From: Streptomyces hygroscopicus
GTDB taxonomy: Bacteria > Actinomycetota > Actinomycetes > Streptomycetales > Streptomycetaceae
Assembly (NCBI RefSeq): GCF_026168105.1
Contig: NZ_LBMW01000002.1
Location: forward strand, 62,001-126,000
Length of the DNA stretch: 64,000 nucleotides
Direction of reading: 5' to 3'
Shown: piece after piece, positions 1-9,152 of the stretch
Numbering within the stretch: position 1 is the first letter of the stretch
How the letters are laid out: each line of letters begins with the position of its first letter
Translations under genes and position numbers: made by a program
The notes under the pieces: model-generated
Database searches by the model: none
What the model was told of the DNA's origin: nothing
The model's input: the letters and a program-made list of their open reading frames with translations, nothing else

Positions 1-927
1 CTGGAGGACCTGGAGGGGCGCCGCTGGTGGCAGCTCACCGACCCCTACGGCGGGCTCGCCATCCGCGTACGGCAGCCCGAGCGCAATCTGCTGCTGCCCG
101 GCGGCCGGGAGGTCATGGTGTCTGCGCGGTACGTACGCACGCATCCCACCGGGCCGATCCGCCGCGTCGTCGTCTGTCTCCGCGACACCGAGGCCCGGCG
201 CCGAACCGAGCGCAGCCACGCCGAGCTGATCGCCACCGTGGCCCACGAGCTGCGCTCGCCCCTCACCTCCGTCAAGGGCTTCACCGCCACCCTGCTCGCC
301 AAGTGGGAACGCTTCACCGACGACCAGAAGCGGCTCATGCTGGAGACCGTCGACGCCGACGCGGACCGGGTCACGCGGCTCATCGCCGAACTGCTGGACA
401 TCTCACGGATCGACTCCGGGCGGCTGGAGGTGCGCCGCCAGCCGGTGGACATAGCCGCGGCGGTCGGCCGGCACATCCAGGCGTACGTCGCCGCGGGCCA
501 GCCCGCAGACCGCTTCCTGCTGCGCGTGGAGCAGCCCCTGCCCGCCCTGTGGGCAGACCCGGACAAGATCGACCAGGTGCTCAGCAACCTCCTCGAAAAT
601 GCCGTGCGCCACGGCGAGGGAACCGTCACGATTGACGTCACGCCCTCGGCGTCCCTGCGCGAAGGCACGGACGGGGGGAGCGACGAGAACACCGCCACGT
701 CGGTCACGGTGAGCGACGAGGGTCCCGGCATTCCGGAGGAGTCCATGAACCGCGTCTTCACCCGCTTCTGGCGGGGCAGCAAGCGCGGCGGCACGGGCCT
801 CGGGCTGTATATCGTCAAGGGCATCGTCGAGGCTCACGGCGGCGCCATCACGGTCGGTCGTGCCCCGGGCGGCGGGGCCGAGTTCCGATTTACATTGCCC
901 GTGGGCGCCCCGGCGTATCTCCAGTAA
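1..927 (+). CDS. Sensor histidine kinase, C-terminal part (gene enters from left edge)
   Basis: The frame is open to base 1, so the N-terminus and true start lie outside the window. About 308 residues are visible. The first ~60 resemble the end of a PAS-like sensing domain. Next come an H-box ([12 protein letters not shown], nt 238-273) with the phospho-accepting His, an N-box ([10 protein letters not shown]), a G1 box (SDEGPGIP) and a G2 box ([13 protein letters not shown]). This is a complete HisKA plus HATPase core of a two-component kinase. No membrane segment is seen in this part, so it may be cytosolic or be anchored upstream. It ends about 200 bp before pheS and no partner regulator is visible. 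Its signal and target are unknown. Confidence 0.9.
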   Translation: MEDLEGRRWWQLTDPYGGLAIRVRQPERNLLLPGGREVMVSARYVRTHPTGPIRRVVVCLRDTEARRRTERSHAELIATVAHELRSPLTSVKGFTATLLAKWERFTDDQKRLMLETVDADADRVTRLIAELLDISRIDSGRLEVRRQPVDIAAAVGRHIQAYVAAGQPADRFLLRVEQPLPALWADPDKIDQVLSNLLENAVRHGEGTVTIDVTPSASLREGTDGGSDENTATSVTVSDEGPGIPEESMNRVFTRFWRGSKRGGTGLGLYIVKGIVEAHGGAITVGRAPGGGAEFRFTLPVGAPAYLQ

Positions 928-1129
928 CGCCGCGAGGGCCCACGGGCTCCTCCGCCCTCCCCGGGAGCCTCGGGCCCTGTCGTGGACACCCGGTCCGGCA
1001 GCCGCTCCCACCCCGTTAGACTCGGCCTTTGGCACCTTTGCGTCCCGAAGTCGGCGACGATTGCTCATCGGACCAGTGTCAGGACCAGTGACGGGACCTT
1101 CAGCCAGCCAATCGGAAGCACGGGAAGAG

Positions 1130-2254
1130 ATGTCGGCACCCAATAAGTCGTACGACCCTGTCGAGGTCGAGGCCTTGAAACCGGAAGAGATCGAGCGCAT
1201 GCGGGACGAGGCGCTCGCCGCCTTCGCCGCCGCGGACTCCCTCGACGCGCTCCACGAGGCCAAGGTCGCCCACACCGGCCCCGCCTCGCCGCTGGCCCTC
1301 GCCAACCGCGAGATCGGCGCCCTGCCCCCGCACGCCAAGGCCGAGGCCGGCAAGCGCGTCGGCATGGCCCGCGGCGCCGTGAACAAGGCTCTCGCCACGC
1401 GCCAGGCCGAGCTCGAGGCCGAGCGGGACGCCCGCGTGCTGGTCGAGGAGTCGGTGGACGTCACGCTGCCCTACGACCGTGTCCCGCCCGGCGCCCGGCA
1501 CCCGCTGACCACGTTCATGGAGCGGGTCGCGGACGTCTTCGTGTCCATGGGGTACGAGATCGCCGAGGGCCCCGAGGTGGAGGCGGAGTGGTTCAACTTC
1601 GACGCCCTGAACTTCGGCCCCGACCACCCCGCCCGGCAGATGCAGGACACCTTCTTCGTCGAGGGCCCGAAGGGCGATCACGGTGAGTCCGGTGTCGTGC
1701 TGCGCACCCACACCTCGCCGGTGCAGGCCCGCTCCCTGCTCGACCGCGAGCCCCCCGTCTACATCGTCTGTCCCGGCCGGGTGTACCGCACCGACGAGCT
1801 GGACGCCACGCACACCCCGGTCTTCCACCAGATCGAGCTGCTGGCCGTCGACGAGGGCCTGACCATGGCCGACCTGAAGGGCACGATGGACCACATGGTC
1901 CAGTCGCTCTTCGGGCCGGAGATGAAGACCCGGCTGCGGCCGAACTACTTCCCCTTCACCGAGCCGTCCGCAGAGATGGACATGCTCTGCTACGTCTGCA
2001 AGGGCGAGTCGGTCGGCAACCCGGACCGGCCCTGCCGCACCTGCTCCAGCGAGGGCTGGATCGAGCTCGGCGGCTGCGGCATGGTCAACCCGAGGGTGCT
2101 CGTCGCCTGCGGCGTGGACCCGGAGAAGTACAGCGGATTCGCCTTCGGGTTCGGCATCGAGCGGATGCTGATGTTCCGCCACAACGTCGAAGACATGCGA
2201 GACATGGTCGAGGGTGACGTCCGGTTCACCCGGCCGTTCGGGATGGAGATCTGA
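1130..2254 (+). CDS. pheS: Phenylalanyl-tRNA synthetase alpha subunit
   Basis: This 374-residue protein is the catalytic alpha subunit of the cytosolic alpha2-beta2 enzyme that charges tRNA-Phe. Residues 1-100 form the N-terminal coiled coil that contacts tRNA. The class II synthetase core follows, with motif 2 ([11 protein letters not shown] and [19 protein letters not shown]) and motif 3 ([13 protein letters not shown]) near the C-terminus. A CxxC..CxxC-like cluster (CYVCKG...CRTCSS) is typical of high-GC Gram-positive PheS. The ATG at 1130 follows GGAAGAG. An in-frame extension exists upstream but has no family similarity. The stop overlaps the pheT start (TGATG), so the two subunits are translationally coupled. 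The 200-bp leader shows no T-box consensus. Confidence 0.98.
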   Translation: MSAPNKSYDPVEVEALKPEEIERMRDEALAAFAAADSLDALHEAKVAHTGPASPLALANREIGALPPHAKAEAGKRVGMARGAVNKALATRQAELEAERDARVLVEESVDVTLPYDRVPPGARHPLTTFMERVADVFVSMGYEIAEGPEVEAEWFNFDALNFGPDHPARQMQDTFFVEGPKGDHGESGVVLRTHTSPVQARSLLDREPPVYIVCPGRVYRTDELDATHTPVFHQIELLAVDEGLTMADLKGTMDHMVQSLFGPEMKTRLRPNYFPFTEPSAEMDMLCYVCKGESVGNPDRPCRTCSSEGWIELGGCGMVNPRVLVACGVDPEKYSGFAFGFGIERMLMFRHNVEDMRDMVEGDVRFTRPFGMEI

Positions 2255-4764
2255 TGCGGGTCCCGCTTTCTTGGCTGCGGGAGTACGTCGACCTGCCGGC
2301 GACGGAGACCGGGCGCGACGTCCAGGAGAAGCTCATTTCGGTCGGTCTCGAGGTGGAGACCGTCGAACAGCTCGGTGCCGACCTCAAGGGACCGCTGGTC
2401 GTCGGCCAGGTGCTGTCCATCGAGGAGCTGGATGGCTTCAAGAAGCCCATCCGGTTCTGCATGGTCGACGTCGGCCAGGCCAACGGCACGGGCGAGCCGC
2501 AGGAGATCGTCTGCGGTGCCCGCAACTTCTCCGTCGGCGACAAGGTCGTCGTGGTCCTGCCGGGCGCCGTGCTGCCCGGCGGCTTCGCGATCTCGGCGCG
2601 TAAGACGTACGGCAAGACGTCGCACGGCATGATCTGCTCCACCGAGGAGCTGGGCATGGGCGACGACGGCACCCACGGCATCATCGTGCTGCCGCCGGAG
2701 CACGAGGTCGGCACCGACGCCATCGAGCTGCTCGAGCTCGTCGACGAGGTGCTCGACATCGCGGTCACCCCCGACCGCGGCTACGCCCTCTCGCTGCGCG
2801 GCATCGCCCGTGAGACCGCCATCGCCTACGGTCTGCCGCTGCGCGACCCGGCGCTGCTCGACGTACCGGCGCCGAACGCGCTCGGCTACCCGGTGAAGAT
2901 CTCCGAGCCGCTCGGCTGCGACCGCTTCACCGCCCGTACGGTGGCCGGGATCGACCCGGAGGCGCGCTCCCCGATCTGGATGCAGCGCCGGCTGCAGAAG
3001 GCGGGCATGCGCCCGATCTCGCTGGCCGTCGACATCAGCAACTACGTGATGCTGGAGCTGGGCCAGCCCCTGCACGCGTACGACCGCCGCCGCATCCTGG
3101 GTCCGATCGGTGTGCGCCGGGCCCAGCCGGGCGAGCAGATCGCCACCCTCGACGGTGTCACGCGCACGCTGGACCCCGAGGACCTGGTCATCACCGACGA
3201 CCGTGGCCCCATCGGCCTCGCGGGCGTCATGGGCGGTGCCGACACCGAGATCGCCGACACCGACCACGAAGCGGGTGCCACCACCGACGTGGTGATCGAG
3301 GCCGCCCACTTCGACCCGATCTCGATTGCGCGCACCGCCCGCCGTCACAAGCTGGCATCCGAGGCGTCCCGTCGCTTCGAGCGCGGTGTCGACCCGCTGG
3401 CCGCCTCCGCGGCCGCCCAGCGCACGGTCGACCTGCTGGTGCTGCTCGCGGGCGGCACCGCCGAACCGGGTGTCACCGAGGTCATCGCGCCGTCCGCGCC
3501 GCGCACGATCACCATTCCGGCGAACCACCCGGACAAGGTCGCAGGCGTCCACTACGGCCGTGAGACCGTCGTCCGGCGGCTCCAGCAGGTCGGCTGCGAC
3601 GTCTACGGGCAGGACGAGCTGATCGTCACCGTCCCGTCCTGGCGGCCCGACCTGACCGACCCGAACGACCTGGCCGAGGAGGTCATCCGGCTCGAGGGCT
3701 ACGAGAACCTGCCCTCCACGCTGCCCAAGCCCCCGGCGGGTCTCGGTCTGACCGACCGGCAGCGGCTGCACCGCCGGGTGGGCCGCGGACTGGCCGGAGC
3801 CGGGTATGTCGAGGCGCTGAACTACCCGTTCATCGGCGAGCAGATCCTCGACCAGCTCGGCCTCGCCGAGGACGACCCGAACCGCAAGGTCGTCAAGTTG
3901 GTCAACCCGCTTTCCGACGAGGAGCCCGCCCTCCGTACGACGCTGCTGCCGGGCCTGCTCGGCGCGCTCCGCCGCAACGACGGCCGCGGCACGCACGACC
4001 TGGCGCTCTTCGAGACCGGACTGGTCTTCCATCCCGCCGAGGAGCAGCGCGTCGCCGCGCGCCTGCCCGTCGACCACCGCCCGACCGACGAGGAGATCGC
4101 TTCGCTCACAGCCGCTCTCCCCGAGCAGCCGCGGCACGTCGCCGTCGTTCTCGCGGGCGCCCGCGAGCAGGCCGGCTGGTGGGGCAAGGGCCGCCCGGCC
4201 GACTGGGCTGACGCCGTGGAGGCATCGCGGATCGTCGCCCGCGAGATCGGGGCCGACCTGATCGTCCGCAAGGGGCAGTACGGCCCGTGGCACCCCGGCC
4301 GCTGTGCCGAGCTGGCCGTGGAGGTCGACGGGACCGAGCAGGTCATCGGGTACGCCGGTGAGCTGCATCCCGGTGTCCTGAAGACCCTGGGCCTGCCCGC
4401 CCGTACCTGCGCGATGGAGCTGGACCTGGACGTGCTGGAGCGGGCGAGCGCCGGCCTGGTGAAGGGACCGCGGATCTCCGCGTTCCCGGTCGCCACCCAG
4501 GACGTCGCGCTGGTGGTCGACAAGACCGTCCCGCACGCGGACGTCGAGGCGGCGCTGCGCGAGGGCGCCGGTGAGCTGCTGGAATCCATCCGGCTGTTCG
4601 ACGTCTACGAGAGCGAGCAACTCGGCGAGGACAAGAAGTCGCTGGCCTACGCGCTGCGCTTCCGCGCCCCCGACCGCACGCTGACCGTCGACGAGGCCTC
4701 CGCGGCCCGTGACGCGGCGGTCGCTTTGGCGGCGGAGCGTACGGGAGCCGCACTGCGGAGTTAG
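2254..4764 (+). CDS. pheT: Phenylalanyl-tRNA synthetase beta subunit
   Basis: This 836-residue protein is the beta subunit of the PheST tetramer, of normal bacterial length. In order I see an EMAPII-like tRNA-binding domain (about 40-150), the B3/B4 editing domain (about 210-380, hydrolyses Tyr-tRNA-Phe), the B5 DNA-binding-like fold (about 400-475), the inactive synthetase-like core, and the C-terminal anticodon-binding FDX-ACB domain (about 740-835, beginning near [18 protein letters not shown]). It starts at the ATG that overlaps the pheS stop. Short tandem repeats follow its stop codon and no further gene is co-transcribed on this strand for 290 bp. Confidence 0.98.
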   Translation: MRVPLSWLREYVDLPATETGRDVQEKLISVGLEVETVEQLGADLKGPLVVGQVLSIEELDGFKKPIRFCMVDVGQANGTGEPQEIVCGARNFSVGDKVVVVLPGAVLPGGFAISARKTYGKTSHGMICSTEELGMGDDGTHGIIVLPPEHEVGTDAIELLELVDEVLDIAVTPDRGYALSLRGIARETAIAYGLPLRDPALLDVPAPNALGYPVKISEPLGCDRFTARTVAGIDPEARSPIWMQRRLQKAGMRPISLAVDISNYVMLELGQPLHAYDRRRILGPIGVRRAQPGEQIATLDGVTRTLDPEDLVITDDRGPIGLAGVMGGADTEIADTDHEAGATTDVVIEAAHFDPISIARTARRHKLASEASRRFERGVDPLAASAAAQRTVDLLVLLAGGTAEPGVTEVIAPSAPRTITIPANHPDKVAGVHYGRETVVRRLQQVGCDVYGQDELIVTVPSWRPDLTDPNDLAEEVIRLEGYENLPSTLPKPPAGLGLTDRQRLHRRVGRGLAGAGYVEALNYPFIGEQILDQLGLAEDDPNRKVVKLVNPLSDEEPALRTTLLPGLLGALRRNDGRGTHDLALFETGLVFHPAEEQRVAARLPVDHRPTDEEIASLTAALPEQPRHVAVVLAGAREQAGWWGKGRPADWADAVEASRIVAREIGADLIVRKGQYGPWHPGRCAELAVEVDGTEQVIGYAGELHPGVLKTLGLPARTCAMELDLDVLERASAGLVKGPRISAFPVATQDVALVVDKTVPHADVEAALREGAGELLESIRLFDVYESEQLGEDKKSLAYALRFRAPDRTLTVDEASAARDAAVALAAERTGAALRS

Positions 4765-4769
4765 TTCCG

Positions 4770-4823
4770 CCGGGAGAGCCGGGAGAGCCGGGAGAACCGG
4801 GGGAACCGGGGGAACCGGGGGAC
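4770..4823. repeat. Six tandem 9-bp G-rich repeats after pheT
   Basis: Six head-to-tail copies of a 9-mer begin 6 bp after the pheT stop. The first two are CCGGGAGAG, the third CCGGGAGAA, then two CCGGGGGAA and a final CCGGGGGAC. The G-runs fall on the plus (mRNA) strand at regular spacing, which would permit a G-quadruplex. Copy number in such arrays usually varies between strains. A role in pheST transcript end formation is possible but not shown. Confidence 0.85.
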
Positions 4824-4842
4824 TGCGGGCGTTTGCCGGCTG

Positions 4843-4896
4843 CGGATTGTCCGTGGCCGGGCGCGCAGTTCCCCGGGCCCCCACGGGGGCGCCTCC
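4843..4896 (-). repeat. Dispersed Streptomyces intergenic repeat, copy 1
   Basis: Read on the minus strand, this stretch has the palindromic GGCGC-rich head followed by GGGGAACTGCGCG and a tail ending GGACAATCCGCAGCC. The same architecture recurs on the plus strand at 6152-6229. This head-plus-GGAACTGCGCGA element is familiar from many Streptomyces intergenic regions. The two copies lie in opposite orientation around the phosphatase gene. Confidence 0.7.
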
Positions 4897-5056
4897 GCTA
4901 CCCGTCGATCAGCTCACTCATTTGGGTGGCAAGCCCGGGTGATCCGGGCCGAACGGGGCATGCGGTCGACACAATCGGACCGGCCCAGGGGGTTGCGAGG
5001 TGGGACTCCGGGGGCCGCTTCTGCGCTCTCAGGGCTCTCATGGGGGGCCGATCGGC

Positions 5057-6229
5057 ATGATCCGTATCAAGGCTGGGCCTGCCCGCAGGCCACGGCCCCG
5101 AGCACAACCCGCCGACGGGTTCAGGACCCTCGGCGACCGCGGTGCCGCGCGTCGGGCCCGCAGGGATCCCCGGCCCGTGCGCCGCGCGCTCGCCATCGGG
5201 CCGCCCGCCGTCTGGGGCGCCTGCGCGATCTCGTACAAGCTGGCCTGTCCGCTCTCCCAGGAGAGCGGACTCGGCGCACGGATCGTCAGCGGCGCGATGG
5301 TCTTCGCGGTCGGCACCGGGCTGCTCCTGCACGTCCGGCGCGTCCTCCTGAGGGAACTGCGACAGGCCCGCAAGGTCGCCGGTGCCGCCCAGAGTGTGCT
5401 GCTGCGCCCGCTGCCGCCGCGGATCGACGGGCTGAACGTCGCCGCCGCCCAGCTCTCCGCGGACCGCGGGGCCAGCGTCGGCGGCGATCTGTACGAGGTG
5501 ATCGCGACCGAGCACGGCGTCCGCGTCGTGATGGGTGACGTCCGCGGACACGGACTCGCGGCCCTCGCCACCGTCGCCGCCCTCCTCGGCAGCTTCCGTG
5601 AGGCCGTGCACGACGAGCCCGAACTCGACCGGGTGCTGCGCCGACTGGATCGGGCCCTGGCCCGGCACCTGCGCGAGCGGGCCCGTGCCGAGCACCCCTC
5701 GGCCGGCCGCGAGCCCGACAGCCCGGTCGCCGAGGAGTTCGTGACCCTCCTGCTCCTGGAGATCGGCGGGGACGGGGCACTGCACGCCCTCAACTGCGGT
5801 CACCCCTGGCCGTATCTGCTGGAGCCGGGCCGGGCTGAACCGCTGGCCCGCACCGAACCGCTGCCTCCGCTCGGGCCGTTCCCGCTCCCCGACGAGCTGA
5901 CTCCCGCCGACTGCGGACAACTGCTGCCCGGTCAGGCACTGTTCCTGCACACCGACGGTGCGGAGGACGCCCGCGACCCGCGTGGCCGGTTCTTCCCCCT
6001 GGAGGCCGCCCTCGCGGAGGCGGTCCGCGACCGCTCCTCGGTGATCCCGCAGACAGTGCTGCGAACCGTCTTCACCCGCCTGCTGCGGCACATCGGCGGC
6101 CGTCCGGCGGACGACGTGGCCCTTCTGGTACTCCGTAACAACCGCTCGGCCAGGAGCGCCCCTTCAGGGGCGCGGGGAACTGCGCGAGAAACGACGACGG
6201 ACCAGCAGCCGACGAACCACCTGCAGTAA
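5057..6229 (+). CDS. PP2C/SpoIIE-type protein serine phosphatase, membrane-anchored
   Basis: This ~390-residue PPM-family phosphatase would dephosphorylate Ser/Thr phosphoproteins, often anti-sigma-factor antagonists in actinomycetes. The metal-binding motifs are present: GGDLYEVI, GDVRGHG and the terminal DDVALLVL. One or two hydrophobic segments before the catalytic domain (VFAVGTGLLLHV) suggest a membrane anchor. I chose ATG 5057, which follows a GGGGGGCC run. A GTG at 5000 is in frame but its 19 extra codons look non-coding. The last ~29 codons, after DDVALLVLRNN, are encoded by a dispersed intergenic repeat and are probably a non-functional tail. No sensor domain or partner anti-sigma gene is adjacent. 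Confidence 0.9.
   Translation: MIRIKAGPARRPRPRAQPADGFRTLGDRGAARRARRDPRPVRRALAIGPPAVWGACAISYKLACPLSQESGLGARIVSGAMVFAVGTGLLLHVRRVLLRELRQARKVAGAAQSVLLRPLPPRIDGLNVAAAQLSADRGASVGGDLYEVIATEHGVRVVMGDVRGHGLAALATVAALLGSFREAVHDEPELDRVLRRLDRALARHLRERARAEHPSAGREPDSPVAEEFVTLLLLEIGGDGALHALNCGHPWPYLLEPGRAEPLARTEPLPPLGPFPLPDELTPADCGQLLPGQALFLHTDGAEDARDPRGRFFPLEAALAEAVRDRSSVIPQTVLRTVFTRLLRHIGGRPADDVALLVLRNNRSARSAPSGARGTARETTTDQQPTNHLQ
6152..6229 (+). repeat. Dispersed Streptomyces intergenic repeat, copy 2, overlapping a coding 3' end
   Basis: The element starts with the palindrome GCGCCCCTTCAGGGGCGC, continues GGGGAACTGCGCGA and runs to the stop codon of the phosphatase gene. It is the inverse of the copy at 4843-4896. 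Its position inside the open frame suggests that insertion removed the original stop and extended the protein. Confidence 0.7.
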
Positions 6230-6495
6230 CCCGGCATTTCCAGCGGAGCGCCGACGCGCCGTCCGCCCCGCCACGGAGTGTCGGGCAGGCAGCTGGGCGG
6301 ACGGCGCGGAATCGGGCCACCGCACTGTACGAGGGGGAGCCGGCGGCCCGGCCGGCCTCTTACGAGGGATTTCAGTCAACCGGCCGGAAACTCTCCGCAA
6401 CAGCGCACGCACAGCCCGGATTCGCGCACTCCGTTCACACCCCGTGTGAACCCGCACGCACTACCCTGTCGACACCGAGCCACCGGAGGGCACCC

Positions 6496-7836
6496 ATGCA
6501 GCCCAACACCCTGCTCGACGCGATCCTCGACGAGGCCGGGATCTCCCACGCGGGACTGGCCGCTCATGTCAACCAGGCAGGTCGGGCGCGCGGCCTCACG
6601 CTCAGATACGAACACACCGCCGTGGCACGGTGGTTGAAGGGCCAGCGCCCGCGCGGTCAGGTGCCCGACCTGATCTGCGAGGTGCTCGCCGCCCGGCTGC
6701 ACCGCCCGGTGACCCTGGACGACATCGGGCTCGGCGTGCCCGGCGAACCGGTCGCCCCGCACGGCTCCACCCTGTCCGGATTCGTCGAACGGGCCACCGC
6801 ACTGTGGCGCTCCGACGAGCAGCAGCGCCCCCACGTCCTGGGCGCCCCGGCCGTGACCGGGACTCCCGCCGTGATGCCCGTGTGGGAGTGGGAGAACCCG
6901 CCGGAGGACGTGGATGTCTCGCGCGGCGGCCGGCATCGCGTCACCCCGGCCGACATCGCCATGCTGCGCGCCGCCCGCGCCCACTACGAGCAGATGTACC
7001 GCAAGGCCGGTGGCATAGCGACCCGCAGCCGTATCGTCGGCTTCCTCAACGCCGAGACGGCACCCCTGCTGCGCGGCAGTTACACCGACGCCACGGGCCG
7101 GCAACTGCACCGGGCCACCGGCGGTCTTGTGGCGATCGCCGGCATCTGCGCGTACGACTCGGACGCCCACGGTCTCGCCCAGCGCTACTTCCACCAGGCC
7201 CTGCGCCTGGCCAAGGCCAGTGGGGACCGCGGACTCGGCGCCTATGTGATAGCCCTGCTCGTCAACCAGTCGCTGTTCATGAAGGAGTACCGCCAGGCCG
7301 TCGCCTTCGCCGAGGCGGCGCTGCGCACCGCGGGCAAGCACATCACCCCGGCGCTCGCCTCCGATCTGTACGCGATGCAGGCGAAGGCGTACGCGCACCT
7401 GGGCGACGCCACCAGCGCGCTGTCCTGCATCCGGCGGGCCGAGTCGGCCGCCGAACGCATCCGGCGCGGCCATGAACCGGACGAGACCGGCTATGTCCAG
7501 CCCGGCCTCGTCAACGTCCAGGTCGCGGAGGCGCTGTTGAGCCTGGGCGATCTGGTGGCGGCGGGGGAGCACGCCACGGCCGCCGTCGGCACCCCGGCGC
7601 ACGACCGCGGGCGGGTGCACCGGCTCGCCATGCTCAGCCAGATCGAACTGCGCCAGGGAAACGCCGACAAGGCGGTGGCCACCGCGGTCGAGATGGCGGA
7701 GCGGGCCCGGGGAATGGAGTCCATGCGCCTGCGCGACAGACTGCGGGCGGTGCGCGAACACCTCGTACGCAGCGGCTGCGCCAAAACGGCCGAGGCAGCC
7801 GAACTCATCGACGGGGCACTGCGCGTACCGCTGTAG
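6496..7836 (+). CDS. Regulatory protein with N-terminal HTH-like region and TPR-rich C-terminus
   Basis: This 446-residue protein begins with a segment (MQPNTLLDAILDEAGISHAG...RYEHTAVARWLKGQRP) resembling the DNA-binding part of actinomycete regulators such as NsdA. The remaining ~300 residues are rich in amphipathic helices of TPR type (for example LAQRYFHQALRLAKASGD and AVAFAEAALRTAGKH). Such proteins control development and antibiotic production in Streptomyces, but this one's target cannot be read from the sequence. A GGAGGG ribosome site precedes ATG 6496. It is monocistronic: 266 bp of gene-free DNA lies upstream and 150 bp separates it from the Nudix gene. Confidence 0.85.
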   Translation: MQPNTLLDAILDEAGISHAGLAAHVNQAGRARGLTLRYEHTAVARWLKGQRPRGQVPDLICEVLAARLHRPVTLDDIGLGVPGEPVAPHGSTLSGFVERATALWRSDEQQRPHVLGAPAVTGTPAVMPVWEWENPPEDVDVSRGGRHRVTPADIAMLRAARAHYEQMYRKAGGIATRSRIVGFLNAETAPLLRGSYTDATGRQLHRATGGLVAIAGICAYDSDAHGLAQRYFHQALRLAKASGDRGLGAYVIALLVNQSLFMKEYRQAVAFAEAALRTAGKHITPALASDLYAMQAKAYAHLGDATSALSCIRRAESAAERIRRGHEPDETGYVQPGLVNVQVAEALLSLGDLVAAGEHATAAVGTPAHDRGRVHRLAMLSQIELRQGNADKAVATAVEMAERARGMESMRLRDRLRAVREHLVRSGCAKTAEAAELIDGALRVPL

Positions 7837-7986
7837 ACACCGCCCCACCACTGCCGCACAGCCCCGCTTCCCCGTCGGAGGGGACGACGCGCCCGCCGTT
7901 GCGCCGGGCATGCGCCGCTGTGAACACTGCTGAGTGGACGCTCCTGCTGCGATATTGCCACTTACTCGGCGGAAGGTGGCAGAACC

Positions 7987-8532
7987 GTGCAGTGGACGAA
8001 GCAGAACGAACAAACTGTGTATGAAAACCGCTGGTTCAGCGTCAATCTGGCGGACGTCGAGTTGCCGGACGGTCGGCATCTCGACCACTTCCTGATACGG
8101 CTGCGGCCCGTCGCCGTGGCCACCGTCGTGAACGAGGCGAACGAAGTGCTGCTGCTGTGGCGGCACCGCTTCATCACCGACAGCTGGGGGTGGGAACTCG
8201 CGGCGGGCGTGGTCGAGGACGGCGAGGACATCGCCGAGGCGGCGGCCCGCGAACTCGAGGAGGAGACCGGCTGGCGGCCGGGACCCTTGCACCATCTGAT
8301 GAGCGTCGAGCCCTCCAACGGCCTCACCGACGCCCGGCACCATGTCTACTGGGCCGACGAGGGCGAGTACGTCGGACATCCCGTGGACGACTTCGAGTCG
8401 GATCGTCGGGAATGGGTACCCCTCAAGCTCGTCCCCGACATGGTCGCCCGCGGAGAGGTCCCGGCCGCCAACATGGCGGCCGCACTGCTCCTCCTGCACC
8501 ACCTCAGGCTCGGGCAGGACGCATTGCCCTGA
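7987..8532 (+). CDS. Nudix hydrolase, ADP-ribose pyrophosphatase-like
   Basis: This 181-residue protein contains a full Nudix box (GVVEDGEDIAEAAARELEEE, continuing TG), matching GX5EX7REUXEEXGU with the catalytic glutamates in place. The flanking sheet residues (YENRWFSVNLADVELPDG...FLIRLRPVAVATVV) resemble ADP-sugar pyrophosphatases, which cleave ADP-ribose to AMP and ribose phosphate. Substrate is inferred only from this resemblance. The GTG start at 7987 follows GGAAGGTGG at good spacing. It converges on the small membrane-protein gene on the other strand, 21 bp away. Confidence 0.92.
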   Translation: MQWTKQNEQTVYENRWFSVNLADVELPDGRHLDHFLIRLRPVAVATVVNEANEVLLLWRHRFITDSWGWELAAGVVEDGEDIAEAAARELEEETGWRPGPLHHLMSVEPSNGLTDARHHVYWADEGEYVGHPVDDFESDRREWVPLKLVPDMVARGEVPAANMAAALLLLHHLRLGQDALP

Positions 8533-8553
8533 TCCCCCCACGCGTCCGACGGG

Positions 8554-8811
8554 CTAACGGCCCAGAGCCTGCCAGATCGCCACGACGAGTGCGCCCACCG
8601 CCGTGAGGGCGGCGACCGCGGGCAGCGGCCAGCGCGTGTGTTCCAGCGCGACGACCCTCAGGCTCAGGTCGTCGACATCCTTGGCGGTCTGTTCGGCTCG
8701 ATGACTGAGCAGGGCCAGTCCCCCCTCGACCCGTGCGTGCGCCACATCGAGGCGACGGCGTAACTCTGCGACTTCTCCTCGGACCACGGGATGCTCGGGG
8801 TCGGCGGTCAC
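8554..8811 (-). CDS. Small coiled-coil protein with C-terminal membrane anchor
   Basis: This 85-residue protein has a heptad-rich helix (GEVAELRRRLDVAHARVEGG and on to LSLRVVALEHTRW) followed by a single hydrophobic segment (LPAVAALTAVGALVVAIW) four residues from the end. This is a tail-anchor arrangement with the helix in the cytosol. The GTG start at 8811 is chosen because AAGGAG lies 9 bp upstream. I do not recognise a named family. Similar DUF1640-like or haemolysin-XhlA-like tail-anchored helices are common in actinomycetes and phages. The gene is monocistronic. Confidence 0.75.
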   Translation of the reverse strand: MTADPEHPVVRGEVAELRRRLDVAHARVEGGLALLSHRAEQTAKDVDDLSLRVVALEHTRWPLPAVAALTAVGALVVAIWQALGR

Positions 8812-8939
8812 GTGTCCGCTCCTTTCCGTAGTCGTCACATCCCTTGCAATGGGCATCAAGAGTCAACTCGCCTGGTGGTCACGTGGGGAGAGTGTGCGAA
8901 CGGCATATGCGTGTCCGGTGCGCACACGGTGTGTGAATG

Positions 8940-8977
8940 GCGCGGGCCCGGCACCGAGGACGGTGCCGGGCCCGCGC
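8940..8977 (-). terminator. Perfect 16-bp stem terminator of the pre-insertion hbd gene
   Basis: GCGCGGGCCCGGCACC (8940-8955) pairs perfectly with GGTGCCGGGCCCGCGC (8962-8977) around a 6-nt loop. It sits 24 bp after the stop codon of the truncated hbd copy on the minus strand, the right place to end hbd transcription before the island entered. The living hbd gene now ends 30 kb away without it. There is no U-tract, as is usual in Streptomyces. Confidence 0.8.
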
Positions 8978-9001
8978 GAGCCCAAGCCTTACGGTCGGTG
9001 A

Positions 9002-9111
9002 TCAGGAGTAGGTGTAGAAGCCCGAGCCCGTCTTCCGGCCGAGCCGGCCCGCCTCAACCATGCGTTGCAGCAGCGGAGGAGCCGCGTACAGGGGCTCCTT
9101 GTACTCCTCGT
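9002..9111 (-). pseudogene. Orphan 3' end of 3-hydroxyacyl-CoA dehydrogenase (left-junction fragment)
   Basis: On the minus strand this encodes the last ~35 residues of the hbd product, ending TGSGFYTYS and a stop at 9002-9004. Upstream of 9111 the sequence stops matching hbd. It is the 3' end of the original chromosomal gene, cut off when the island integrated. The complete gene at 39731-40588 uses the copy supplied by the element and ends FYTY without the final Ser. Confidence 0.92.
9012..9111. other. Left attachment repeat (attL)
   Basis: These 100 bp, beginning GTGTAGAAGCCCG and ending CTCCTTGTACTCCTCGT, are identical base for base to 39738-39837. The two copies bound the 30.8-kb island in direct orientation. 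The repeat lies within the 3' end of a protein-coding gene, a known alternative to tRNA sites for tyrosine-integrase elements. The exact crossover point inside the 100 bp cannot be fixed from the sequence. Confidence 0.92.
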
Positions 9112-9152
9112 CCATGCCGTCAGTGTGGCGTTTGCCGCTCCCACCTGCGGTT

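Noticed and set aside
930..1129. T-box or attenuator leader before pheS
   Set aside because: There is no T-box consensus, specifier loop or leader peptide. Only a short GGACCAGTG repeat is visible.
1990..4884. A 964-codon open frame antisense to pheT
   Set aside because: Long antisense frames are expected in very GC-rich coding DNA; its product is low-complexity with no domain, and pheT is certain.
9000..9120. tRNA gene as the integration target
   Set aside because: No cloverleaf is present; the 100-bp repeat is plainly the coding 3' end of hbd.
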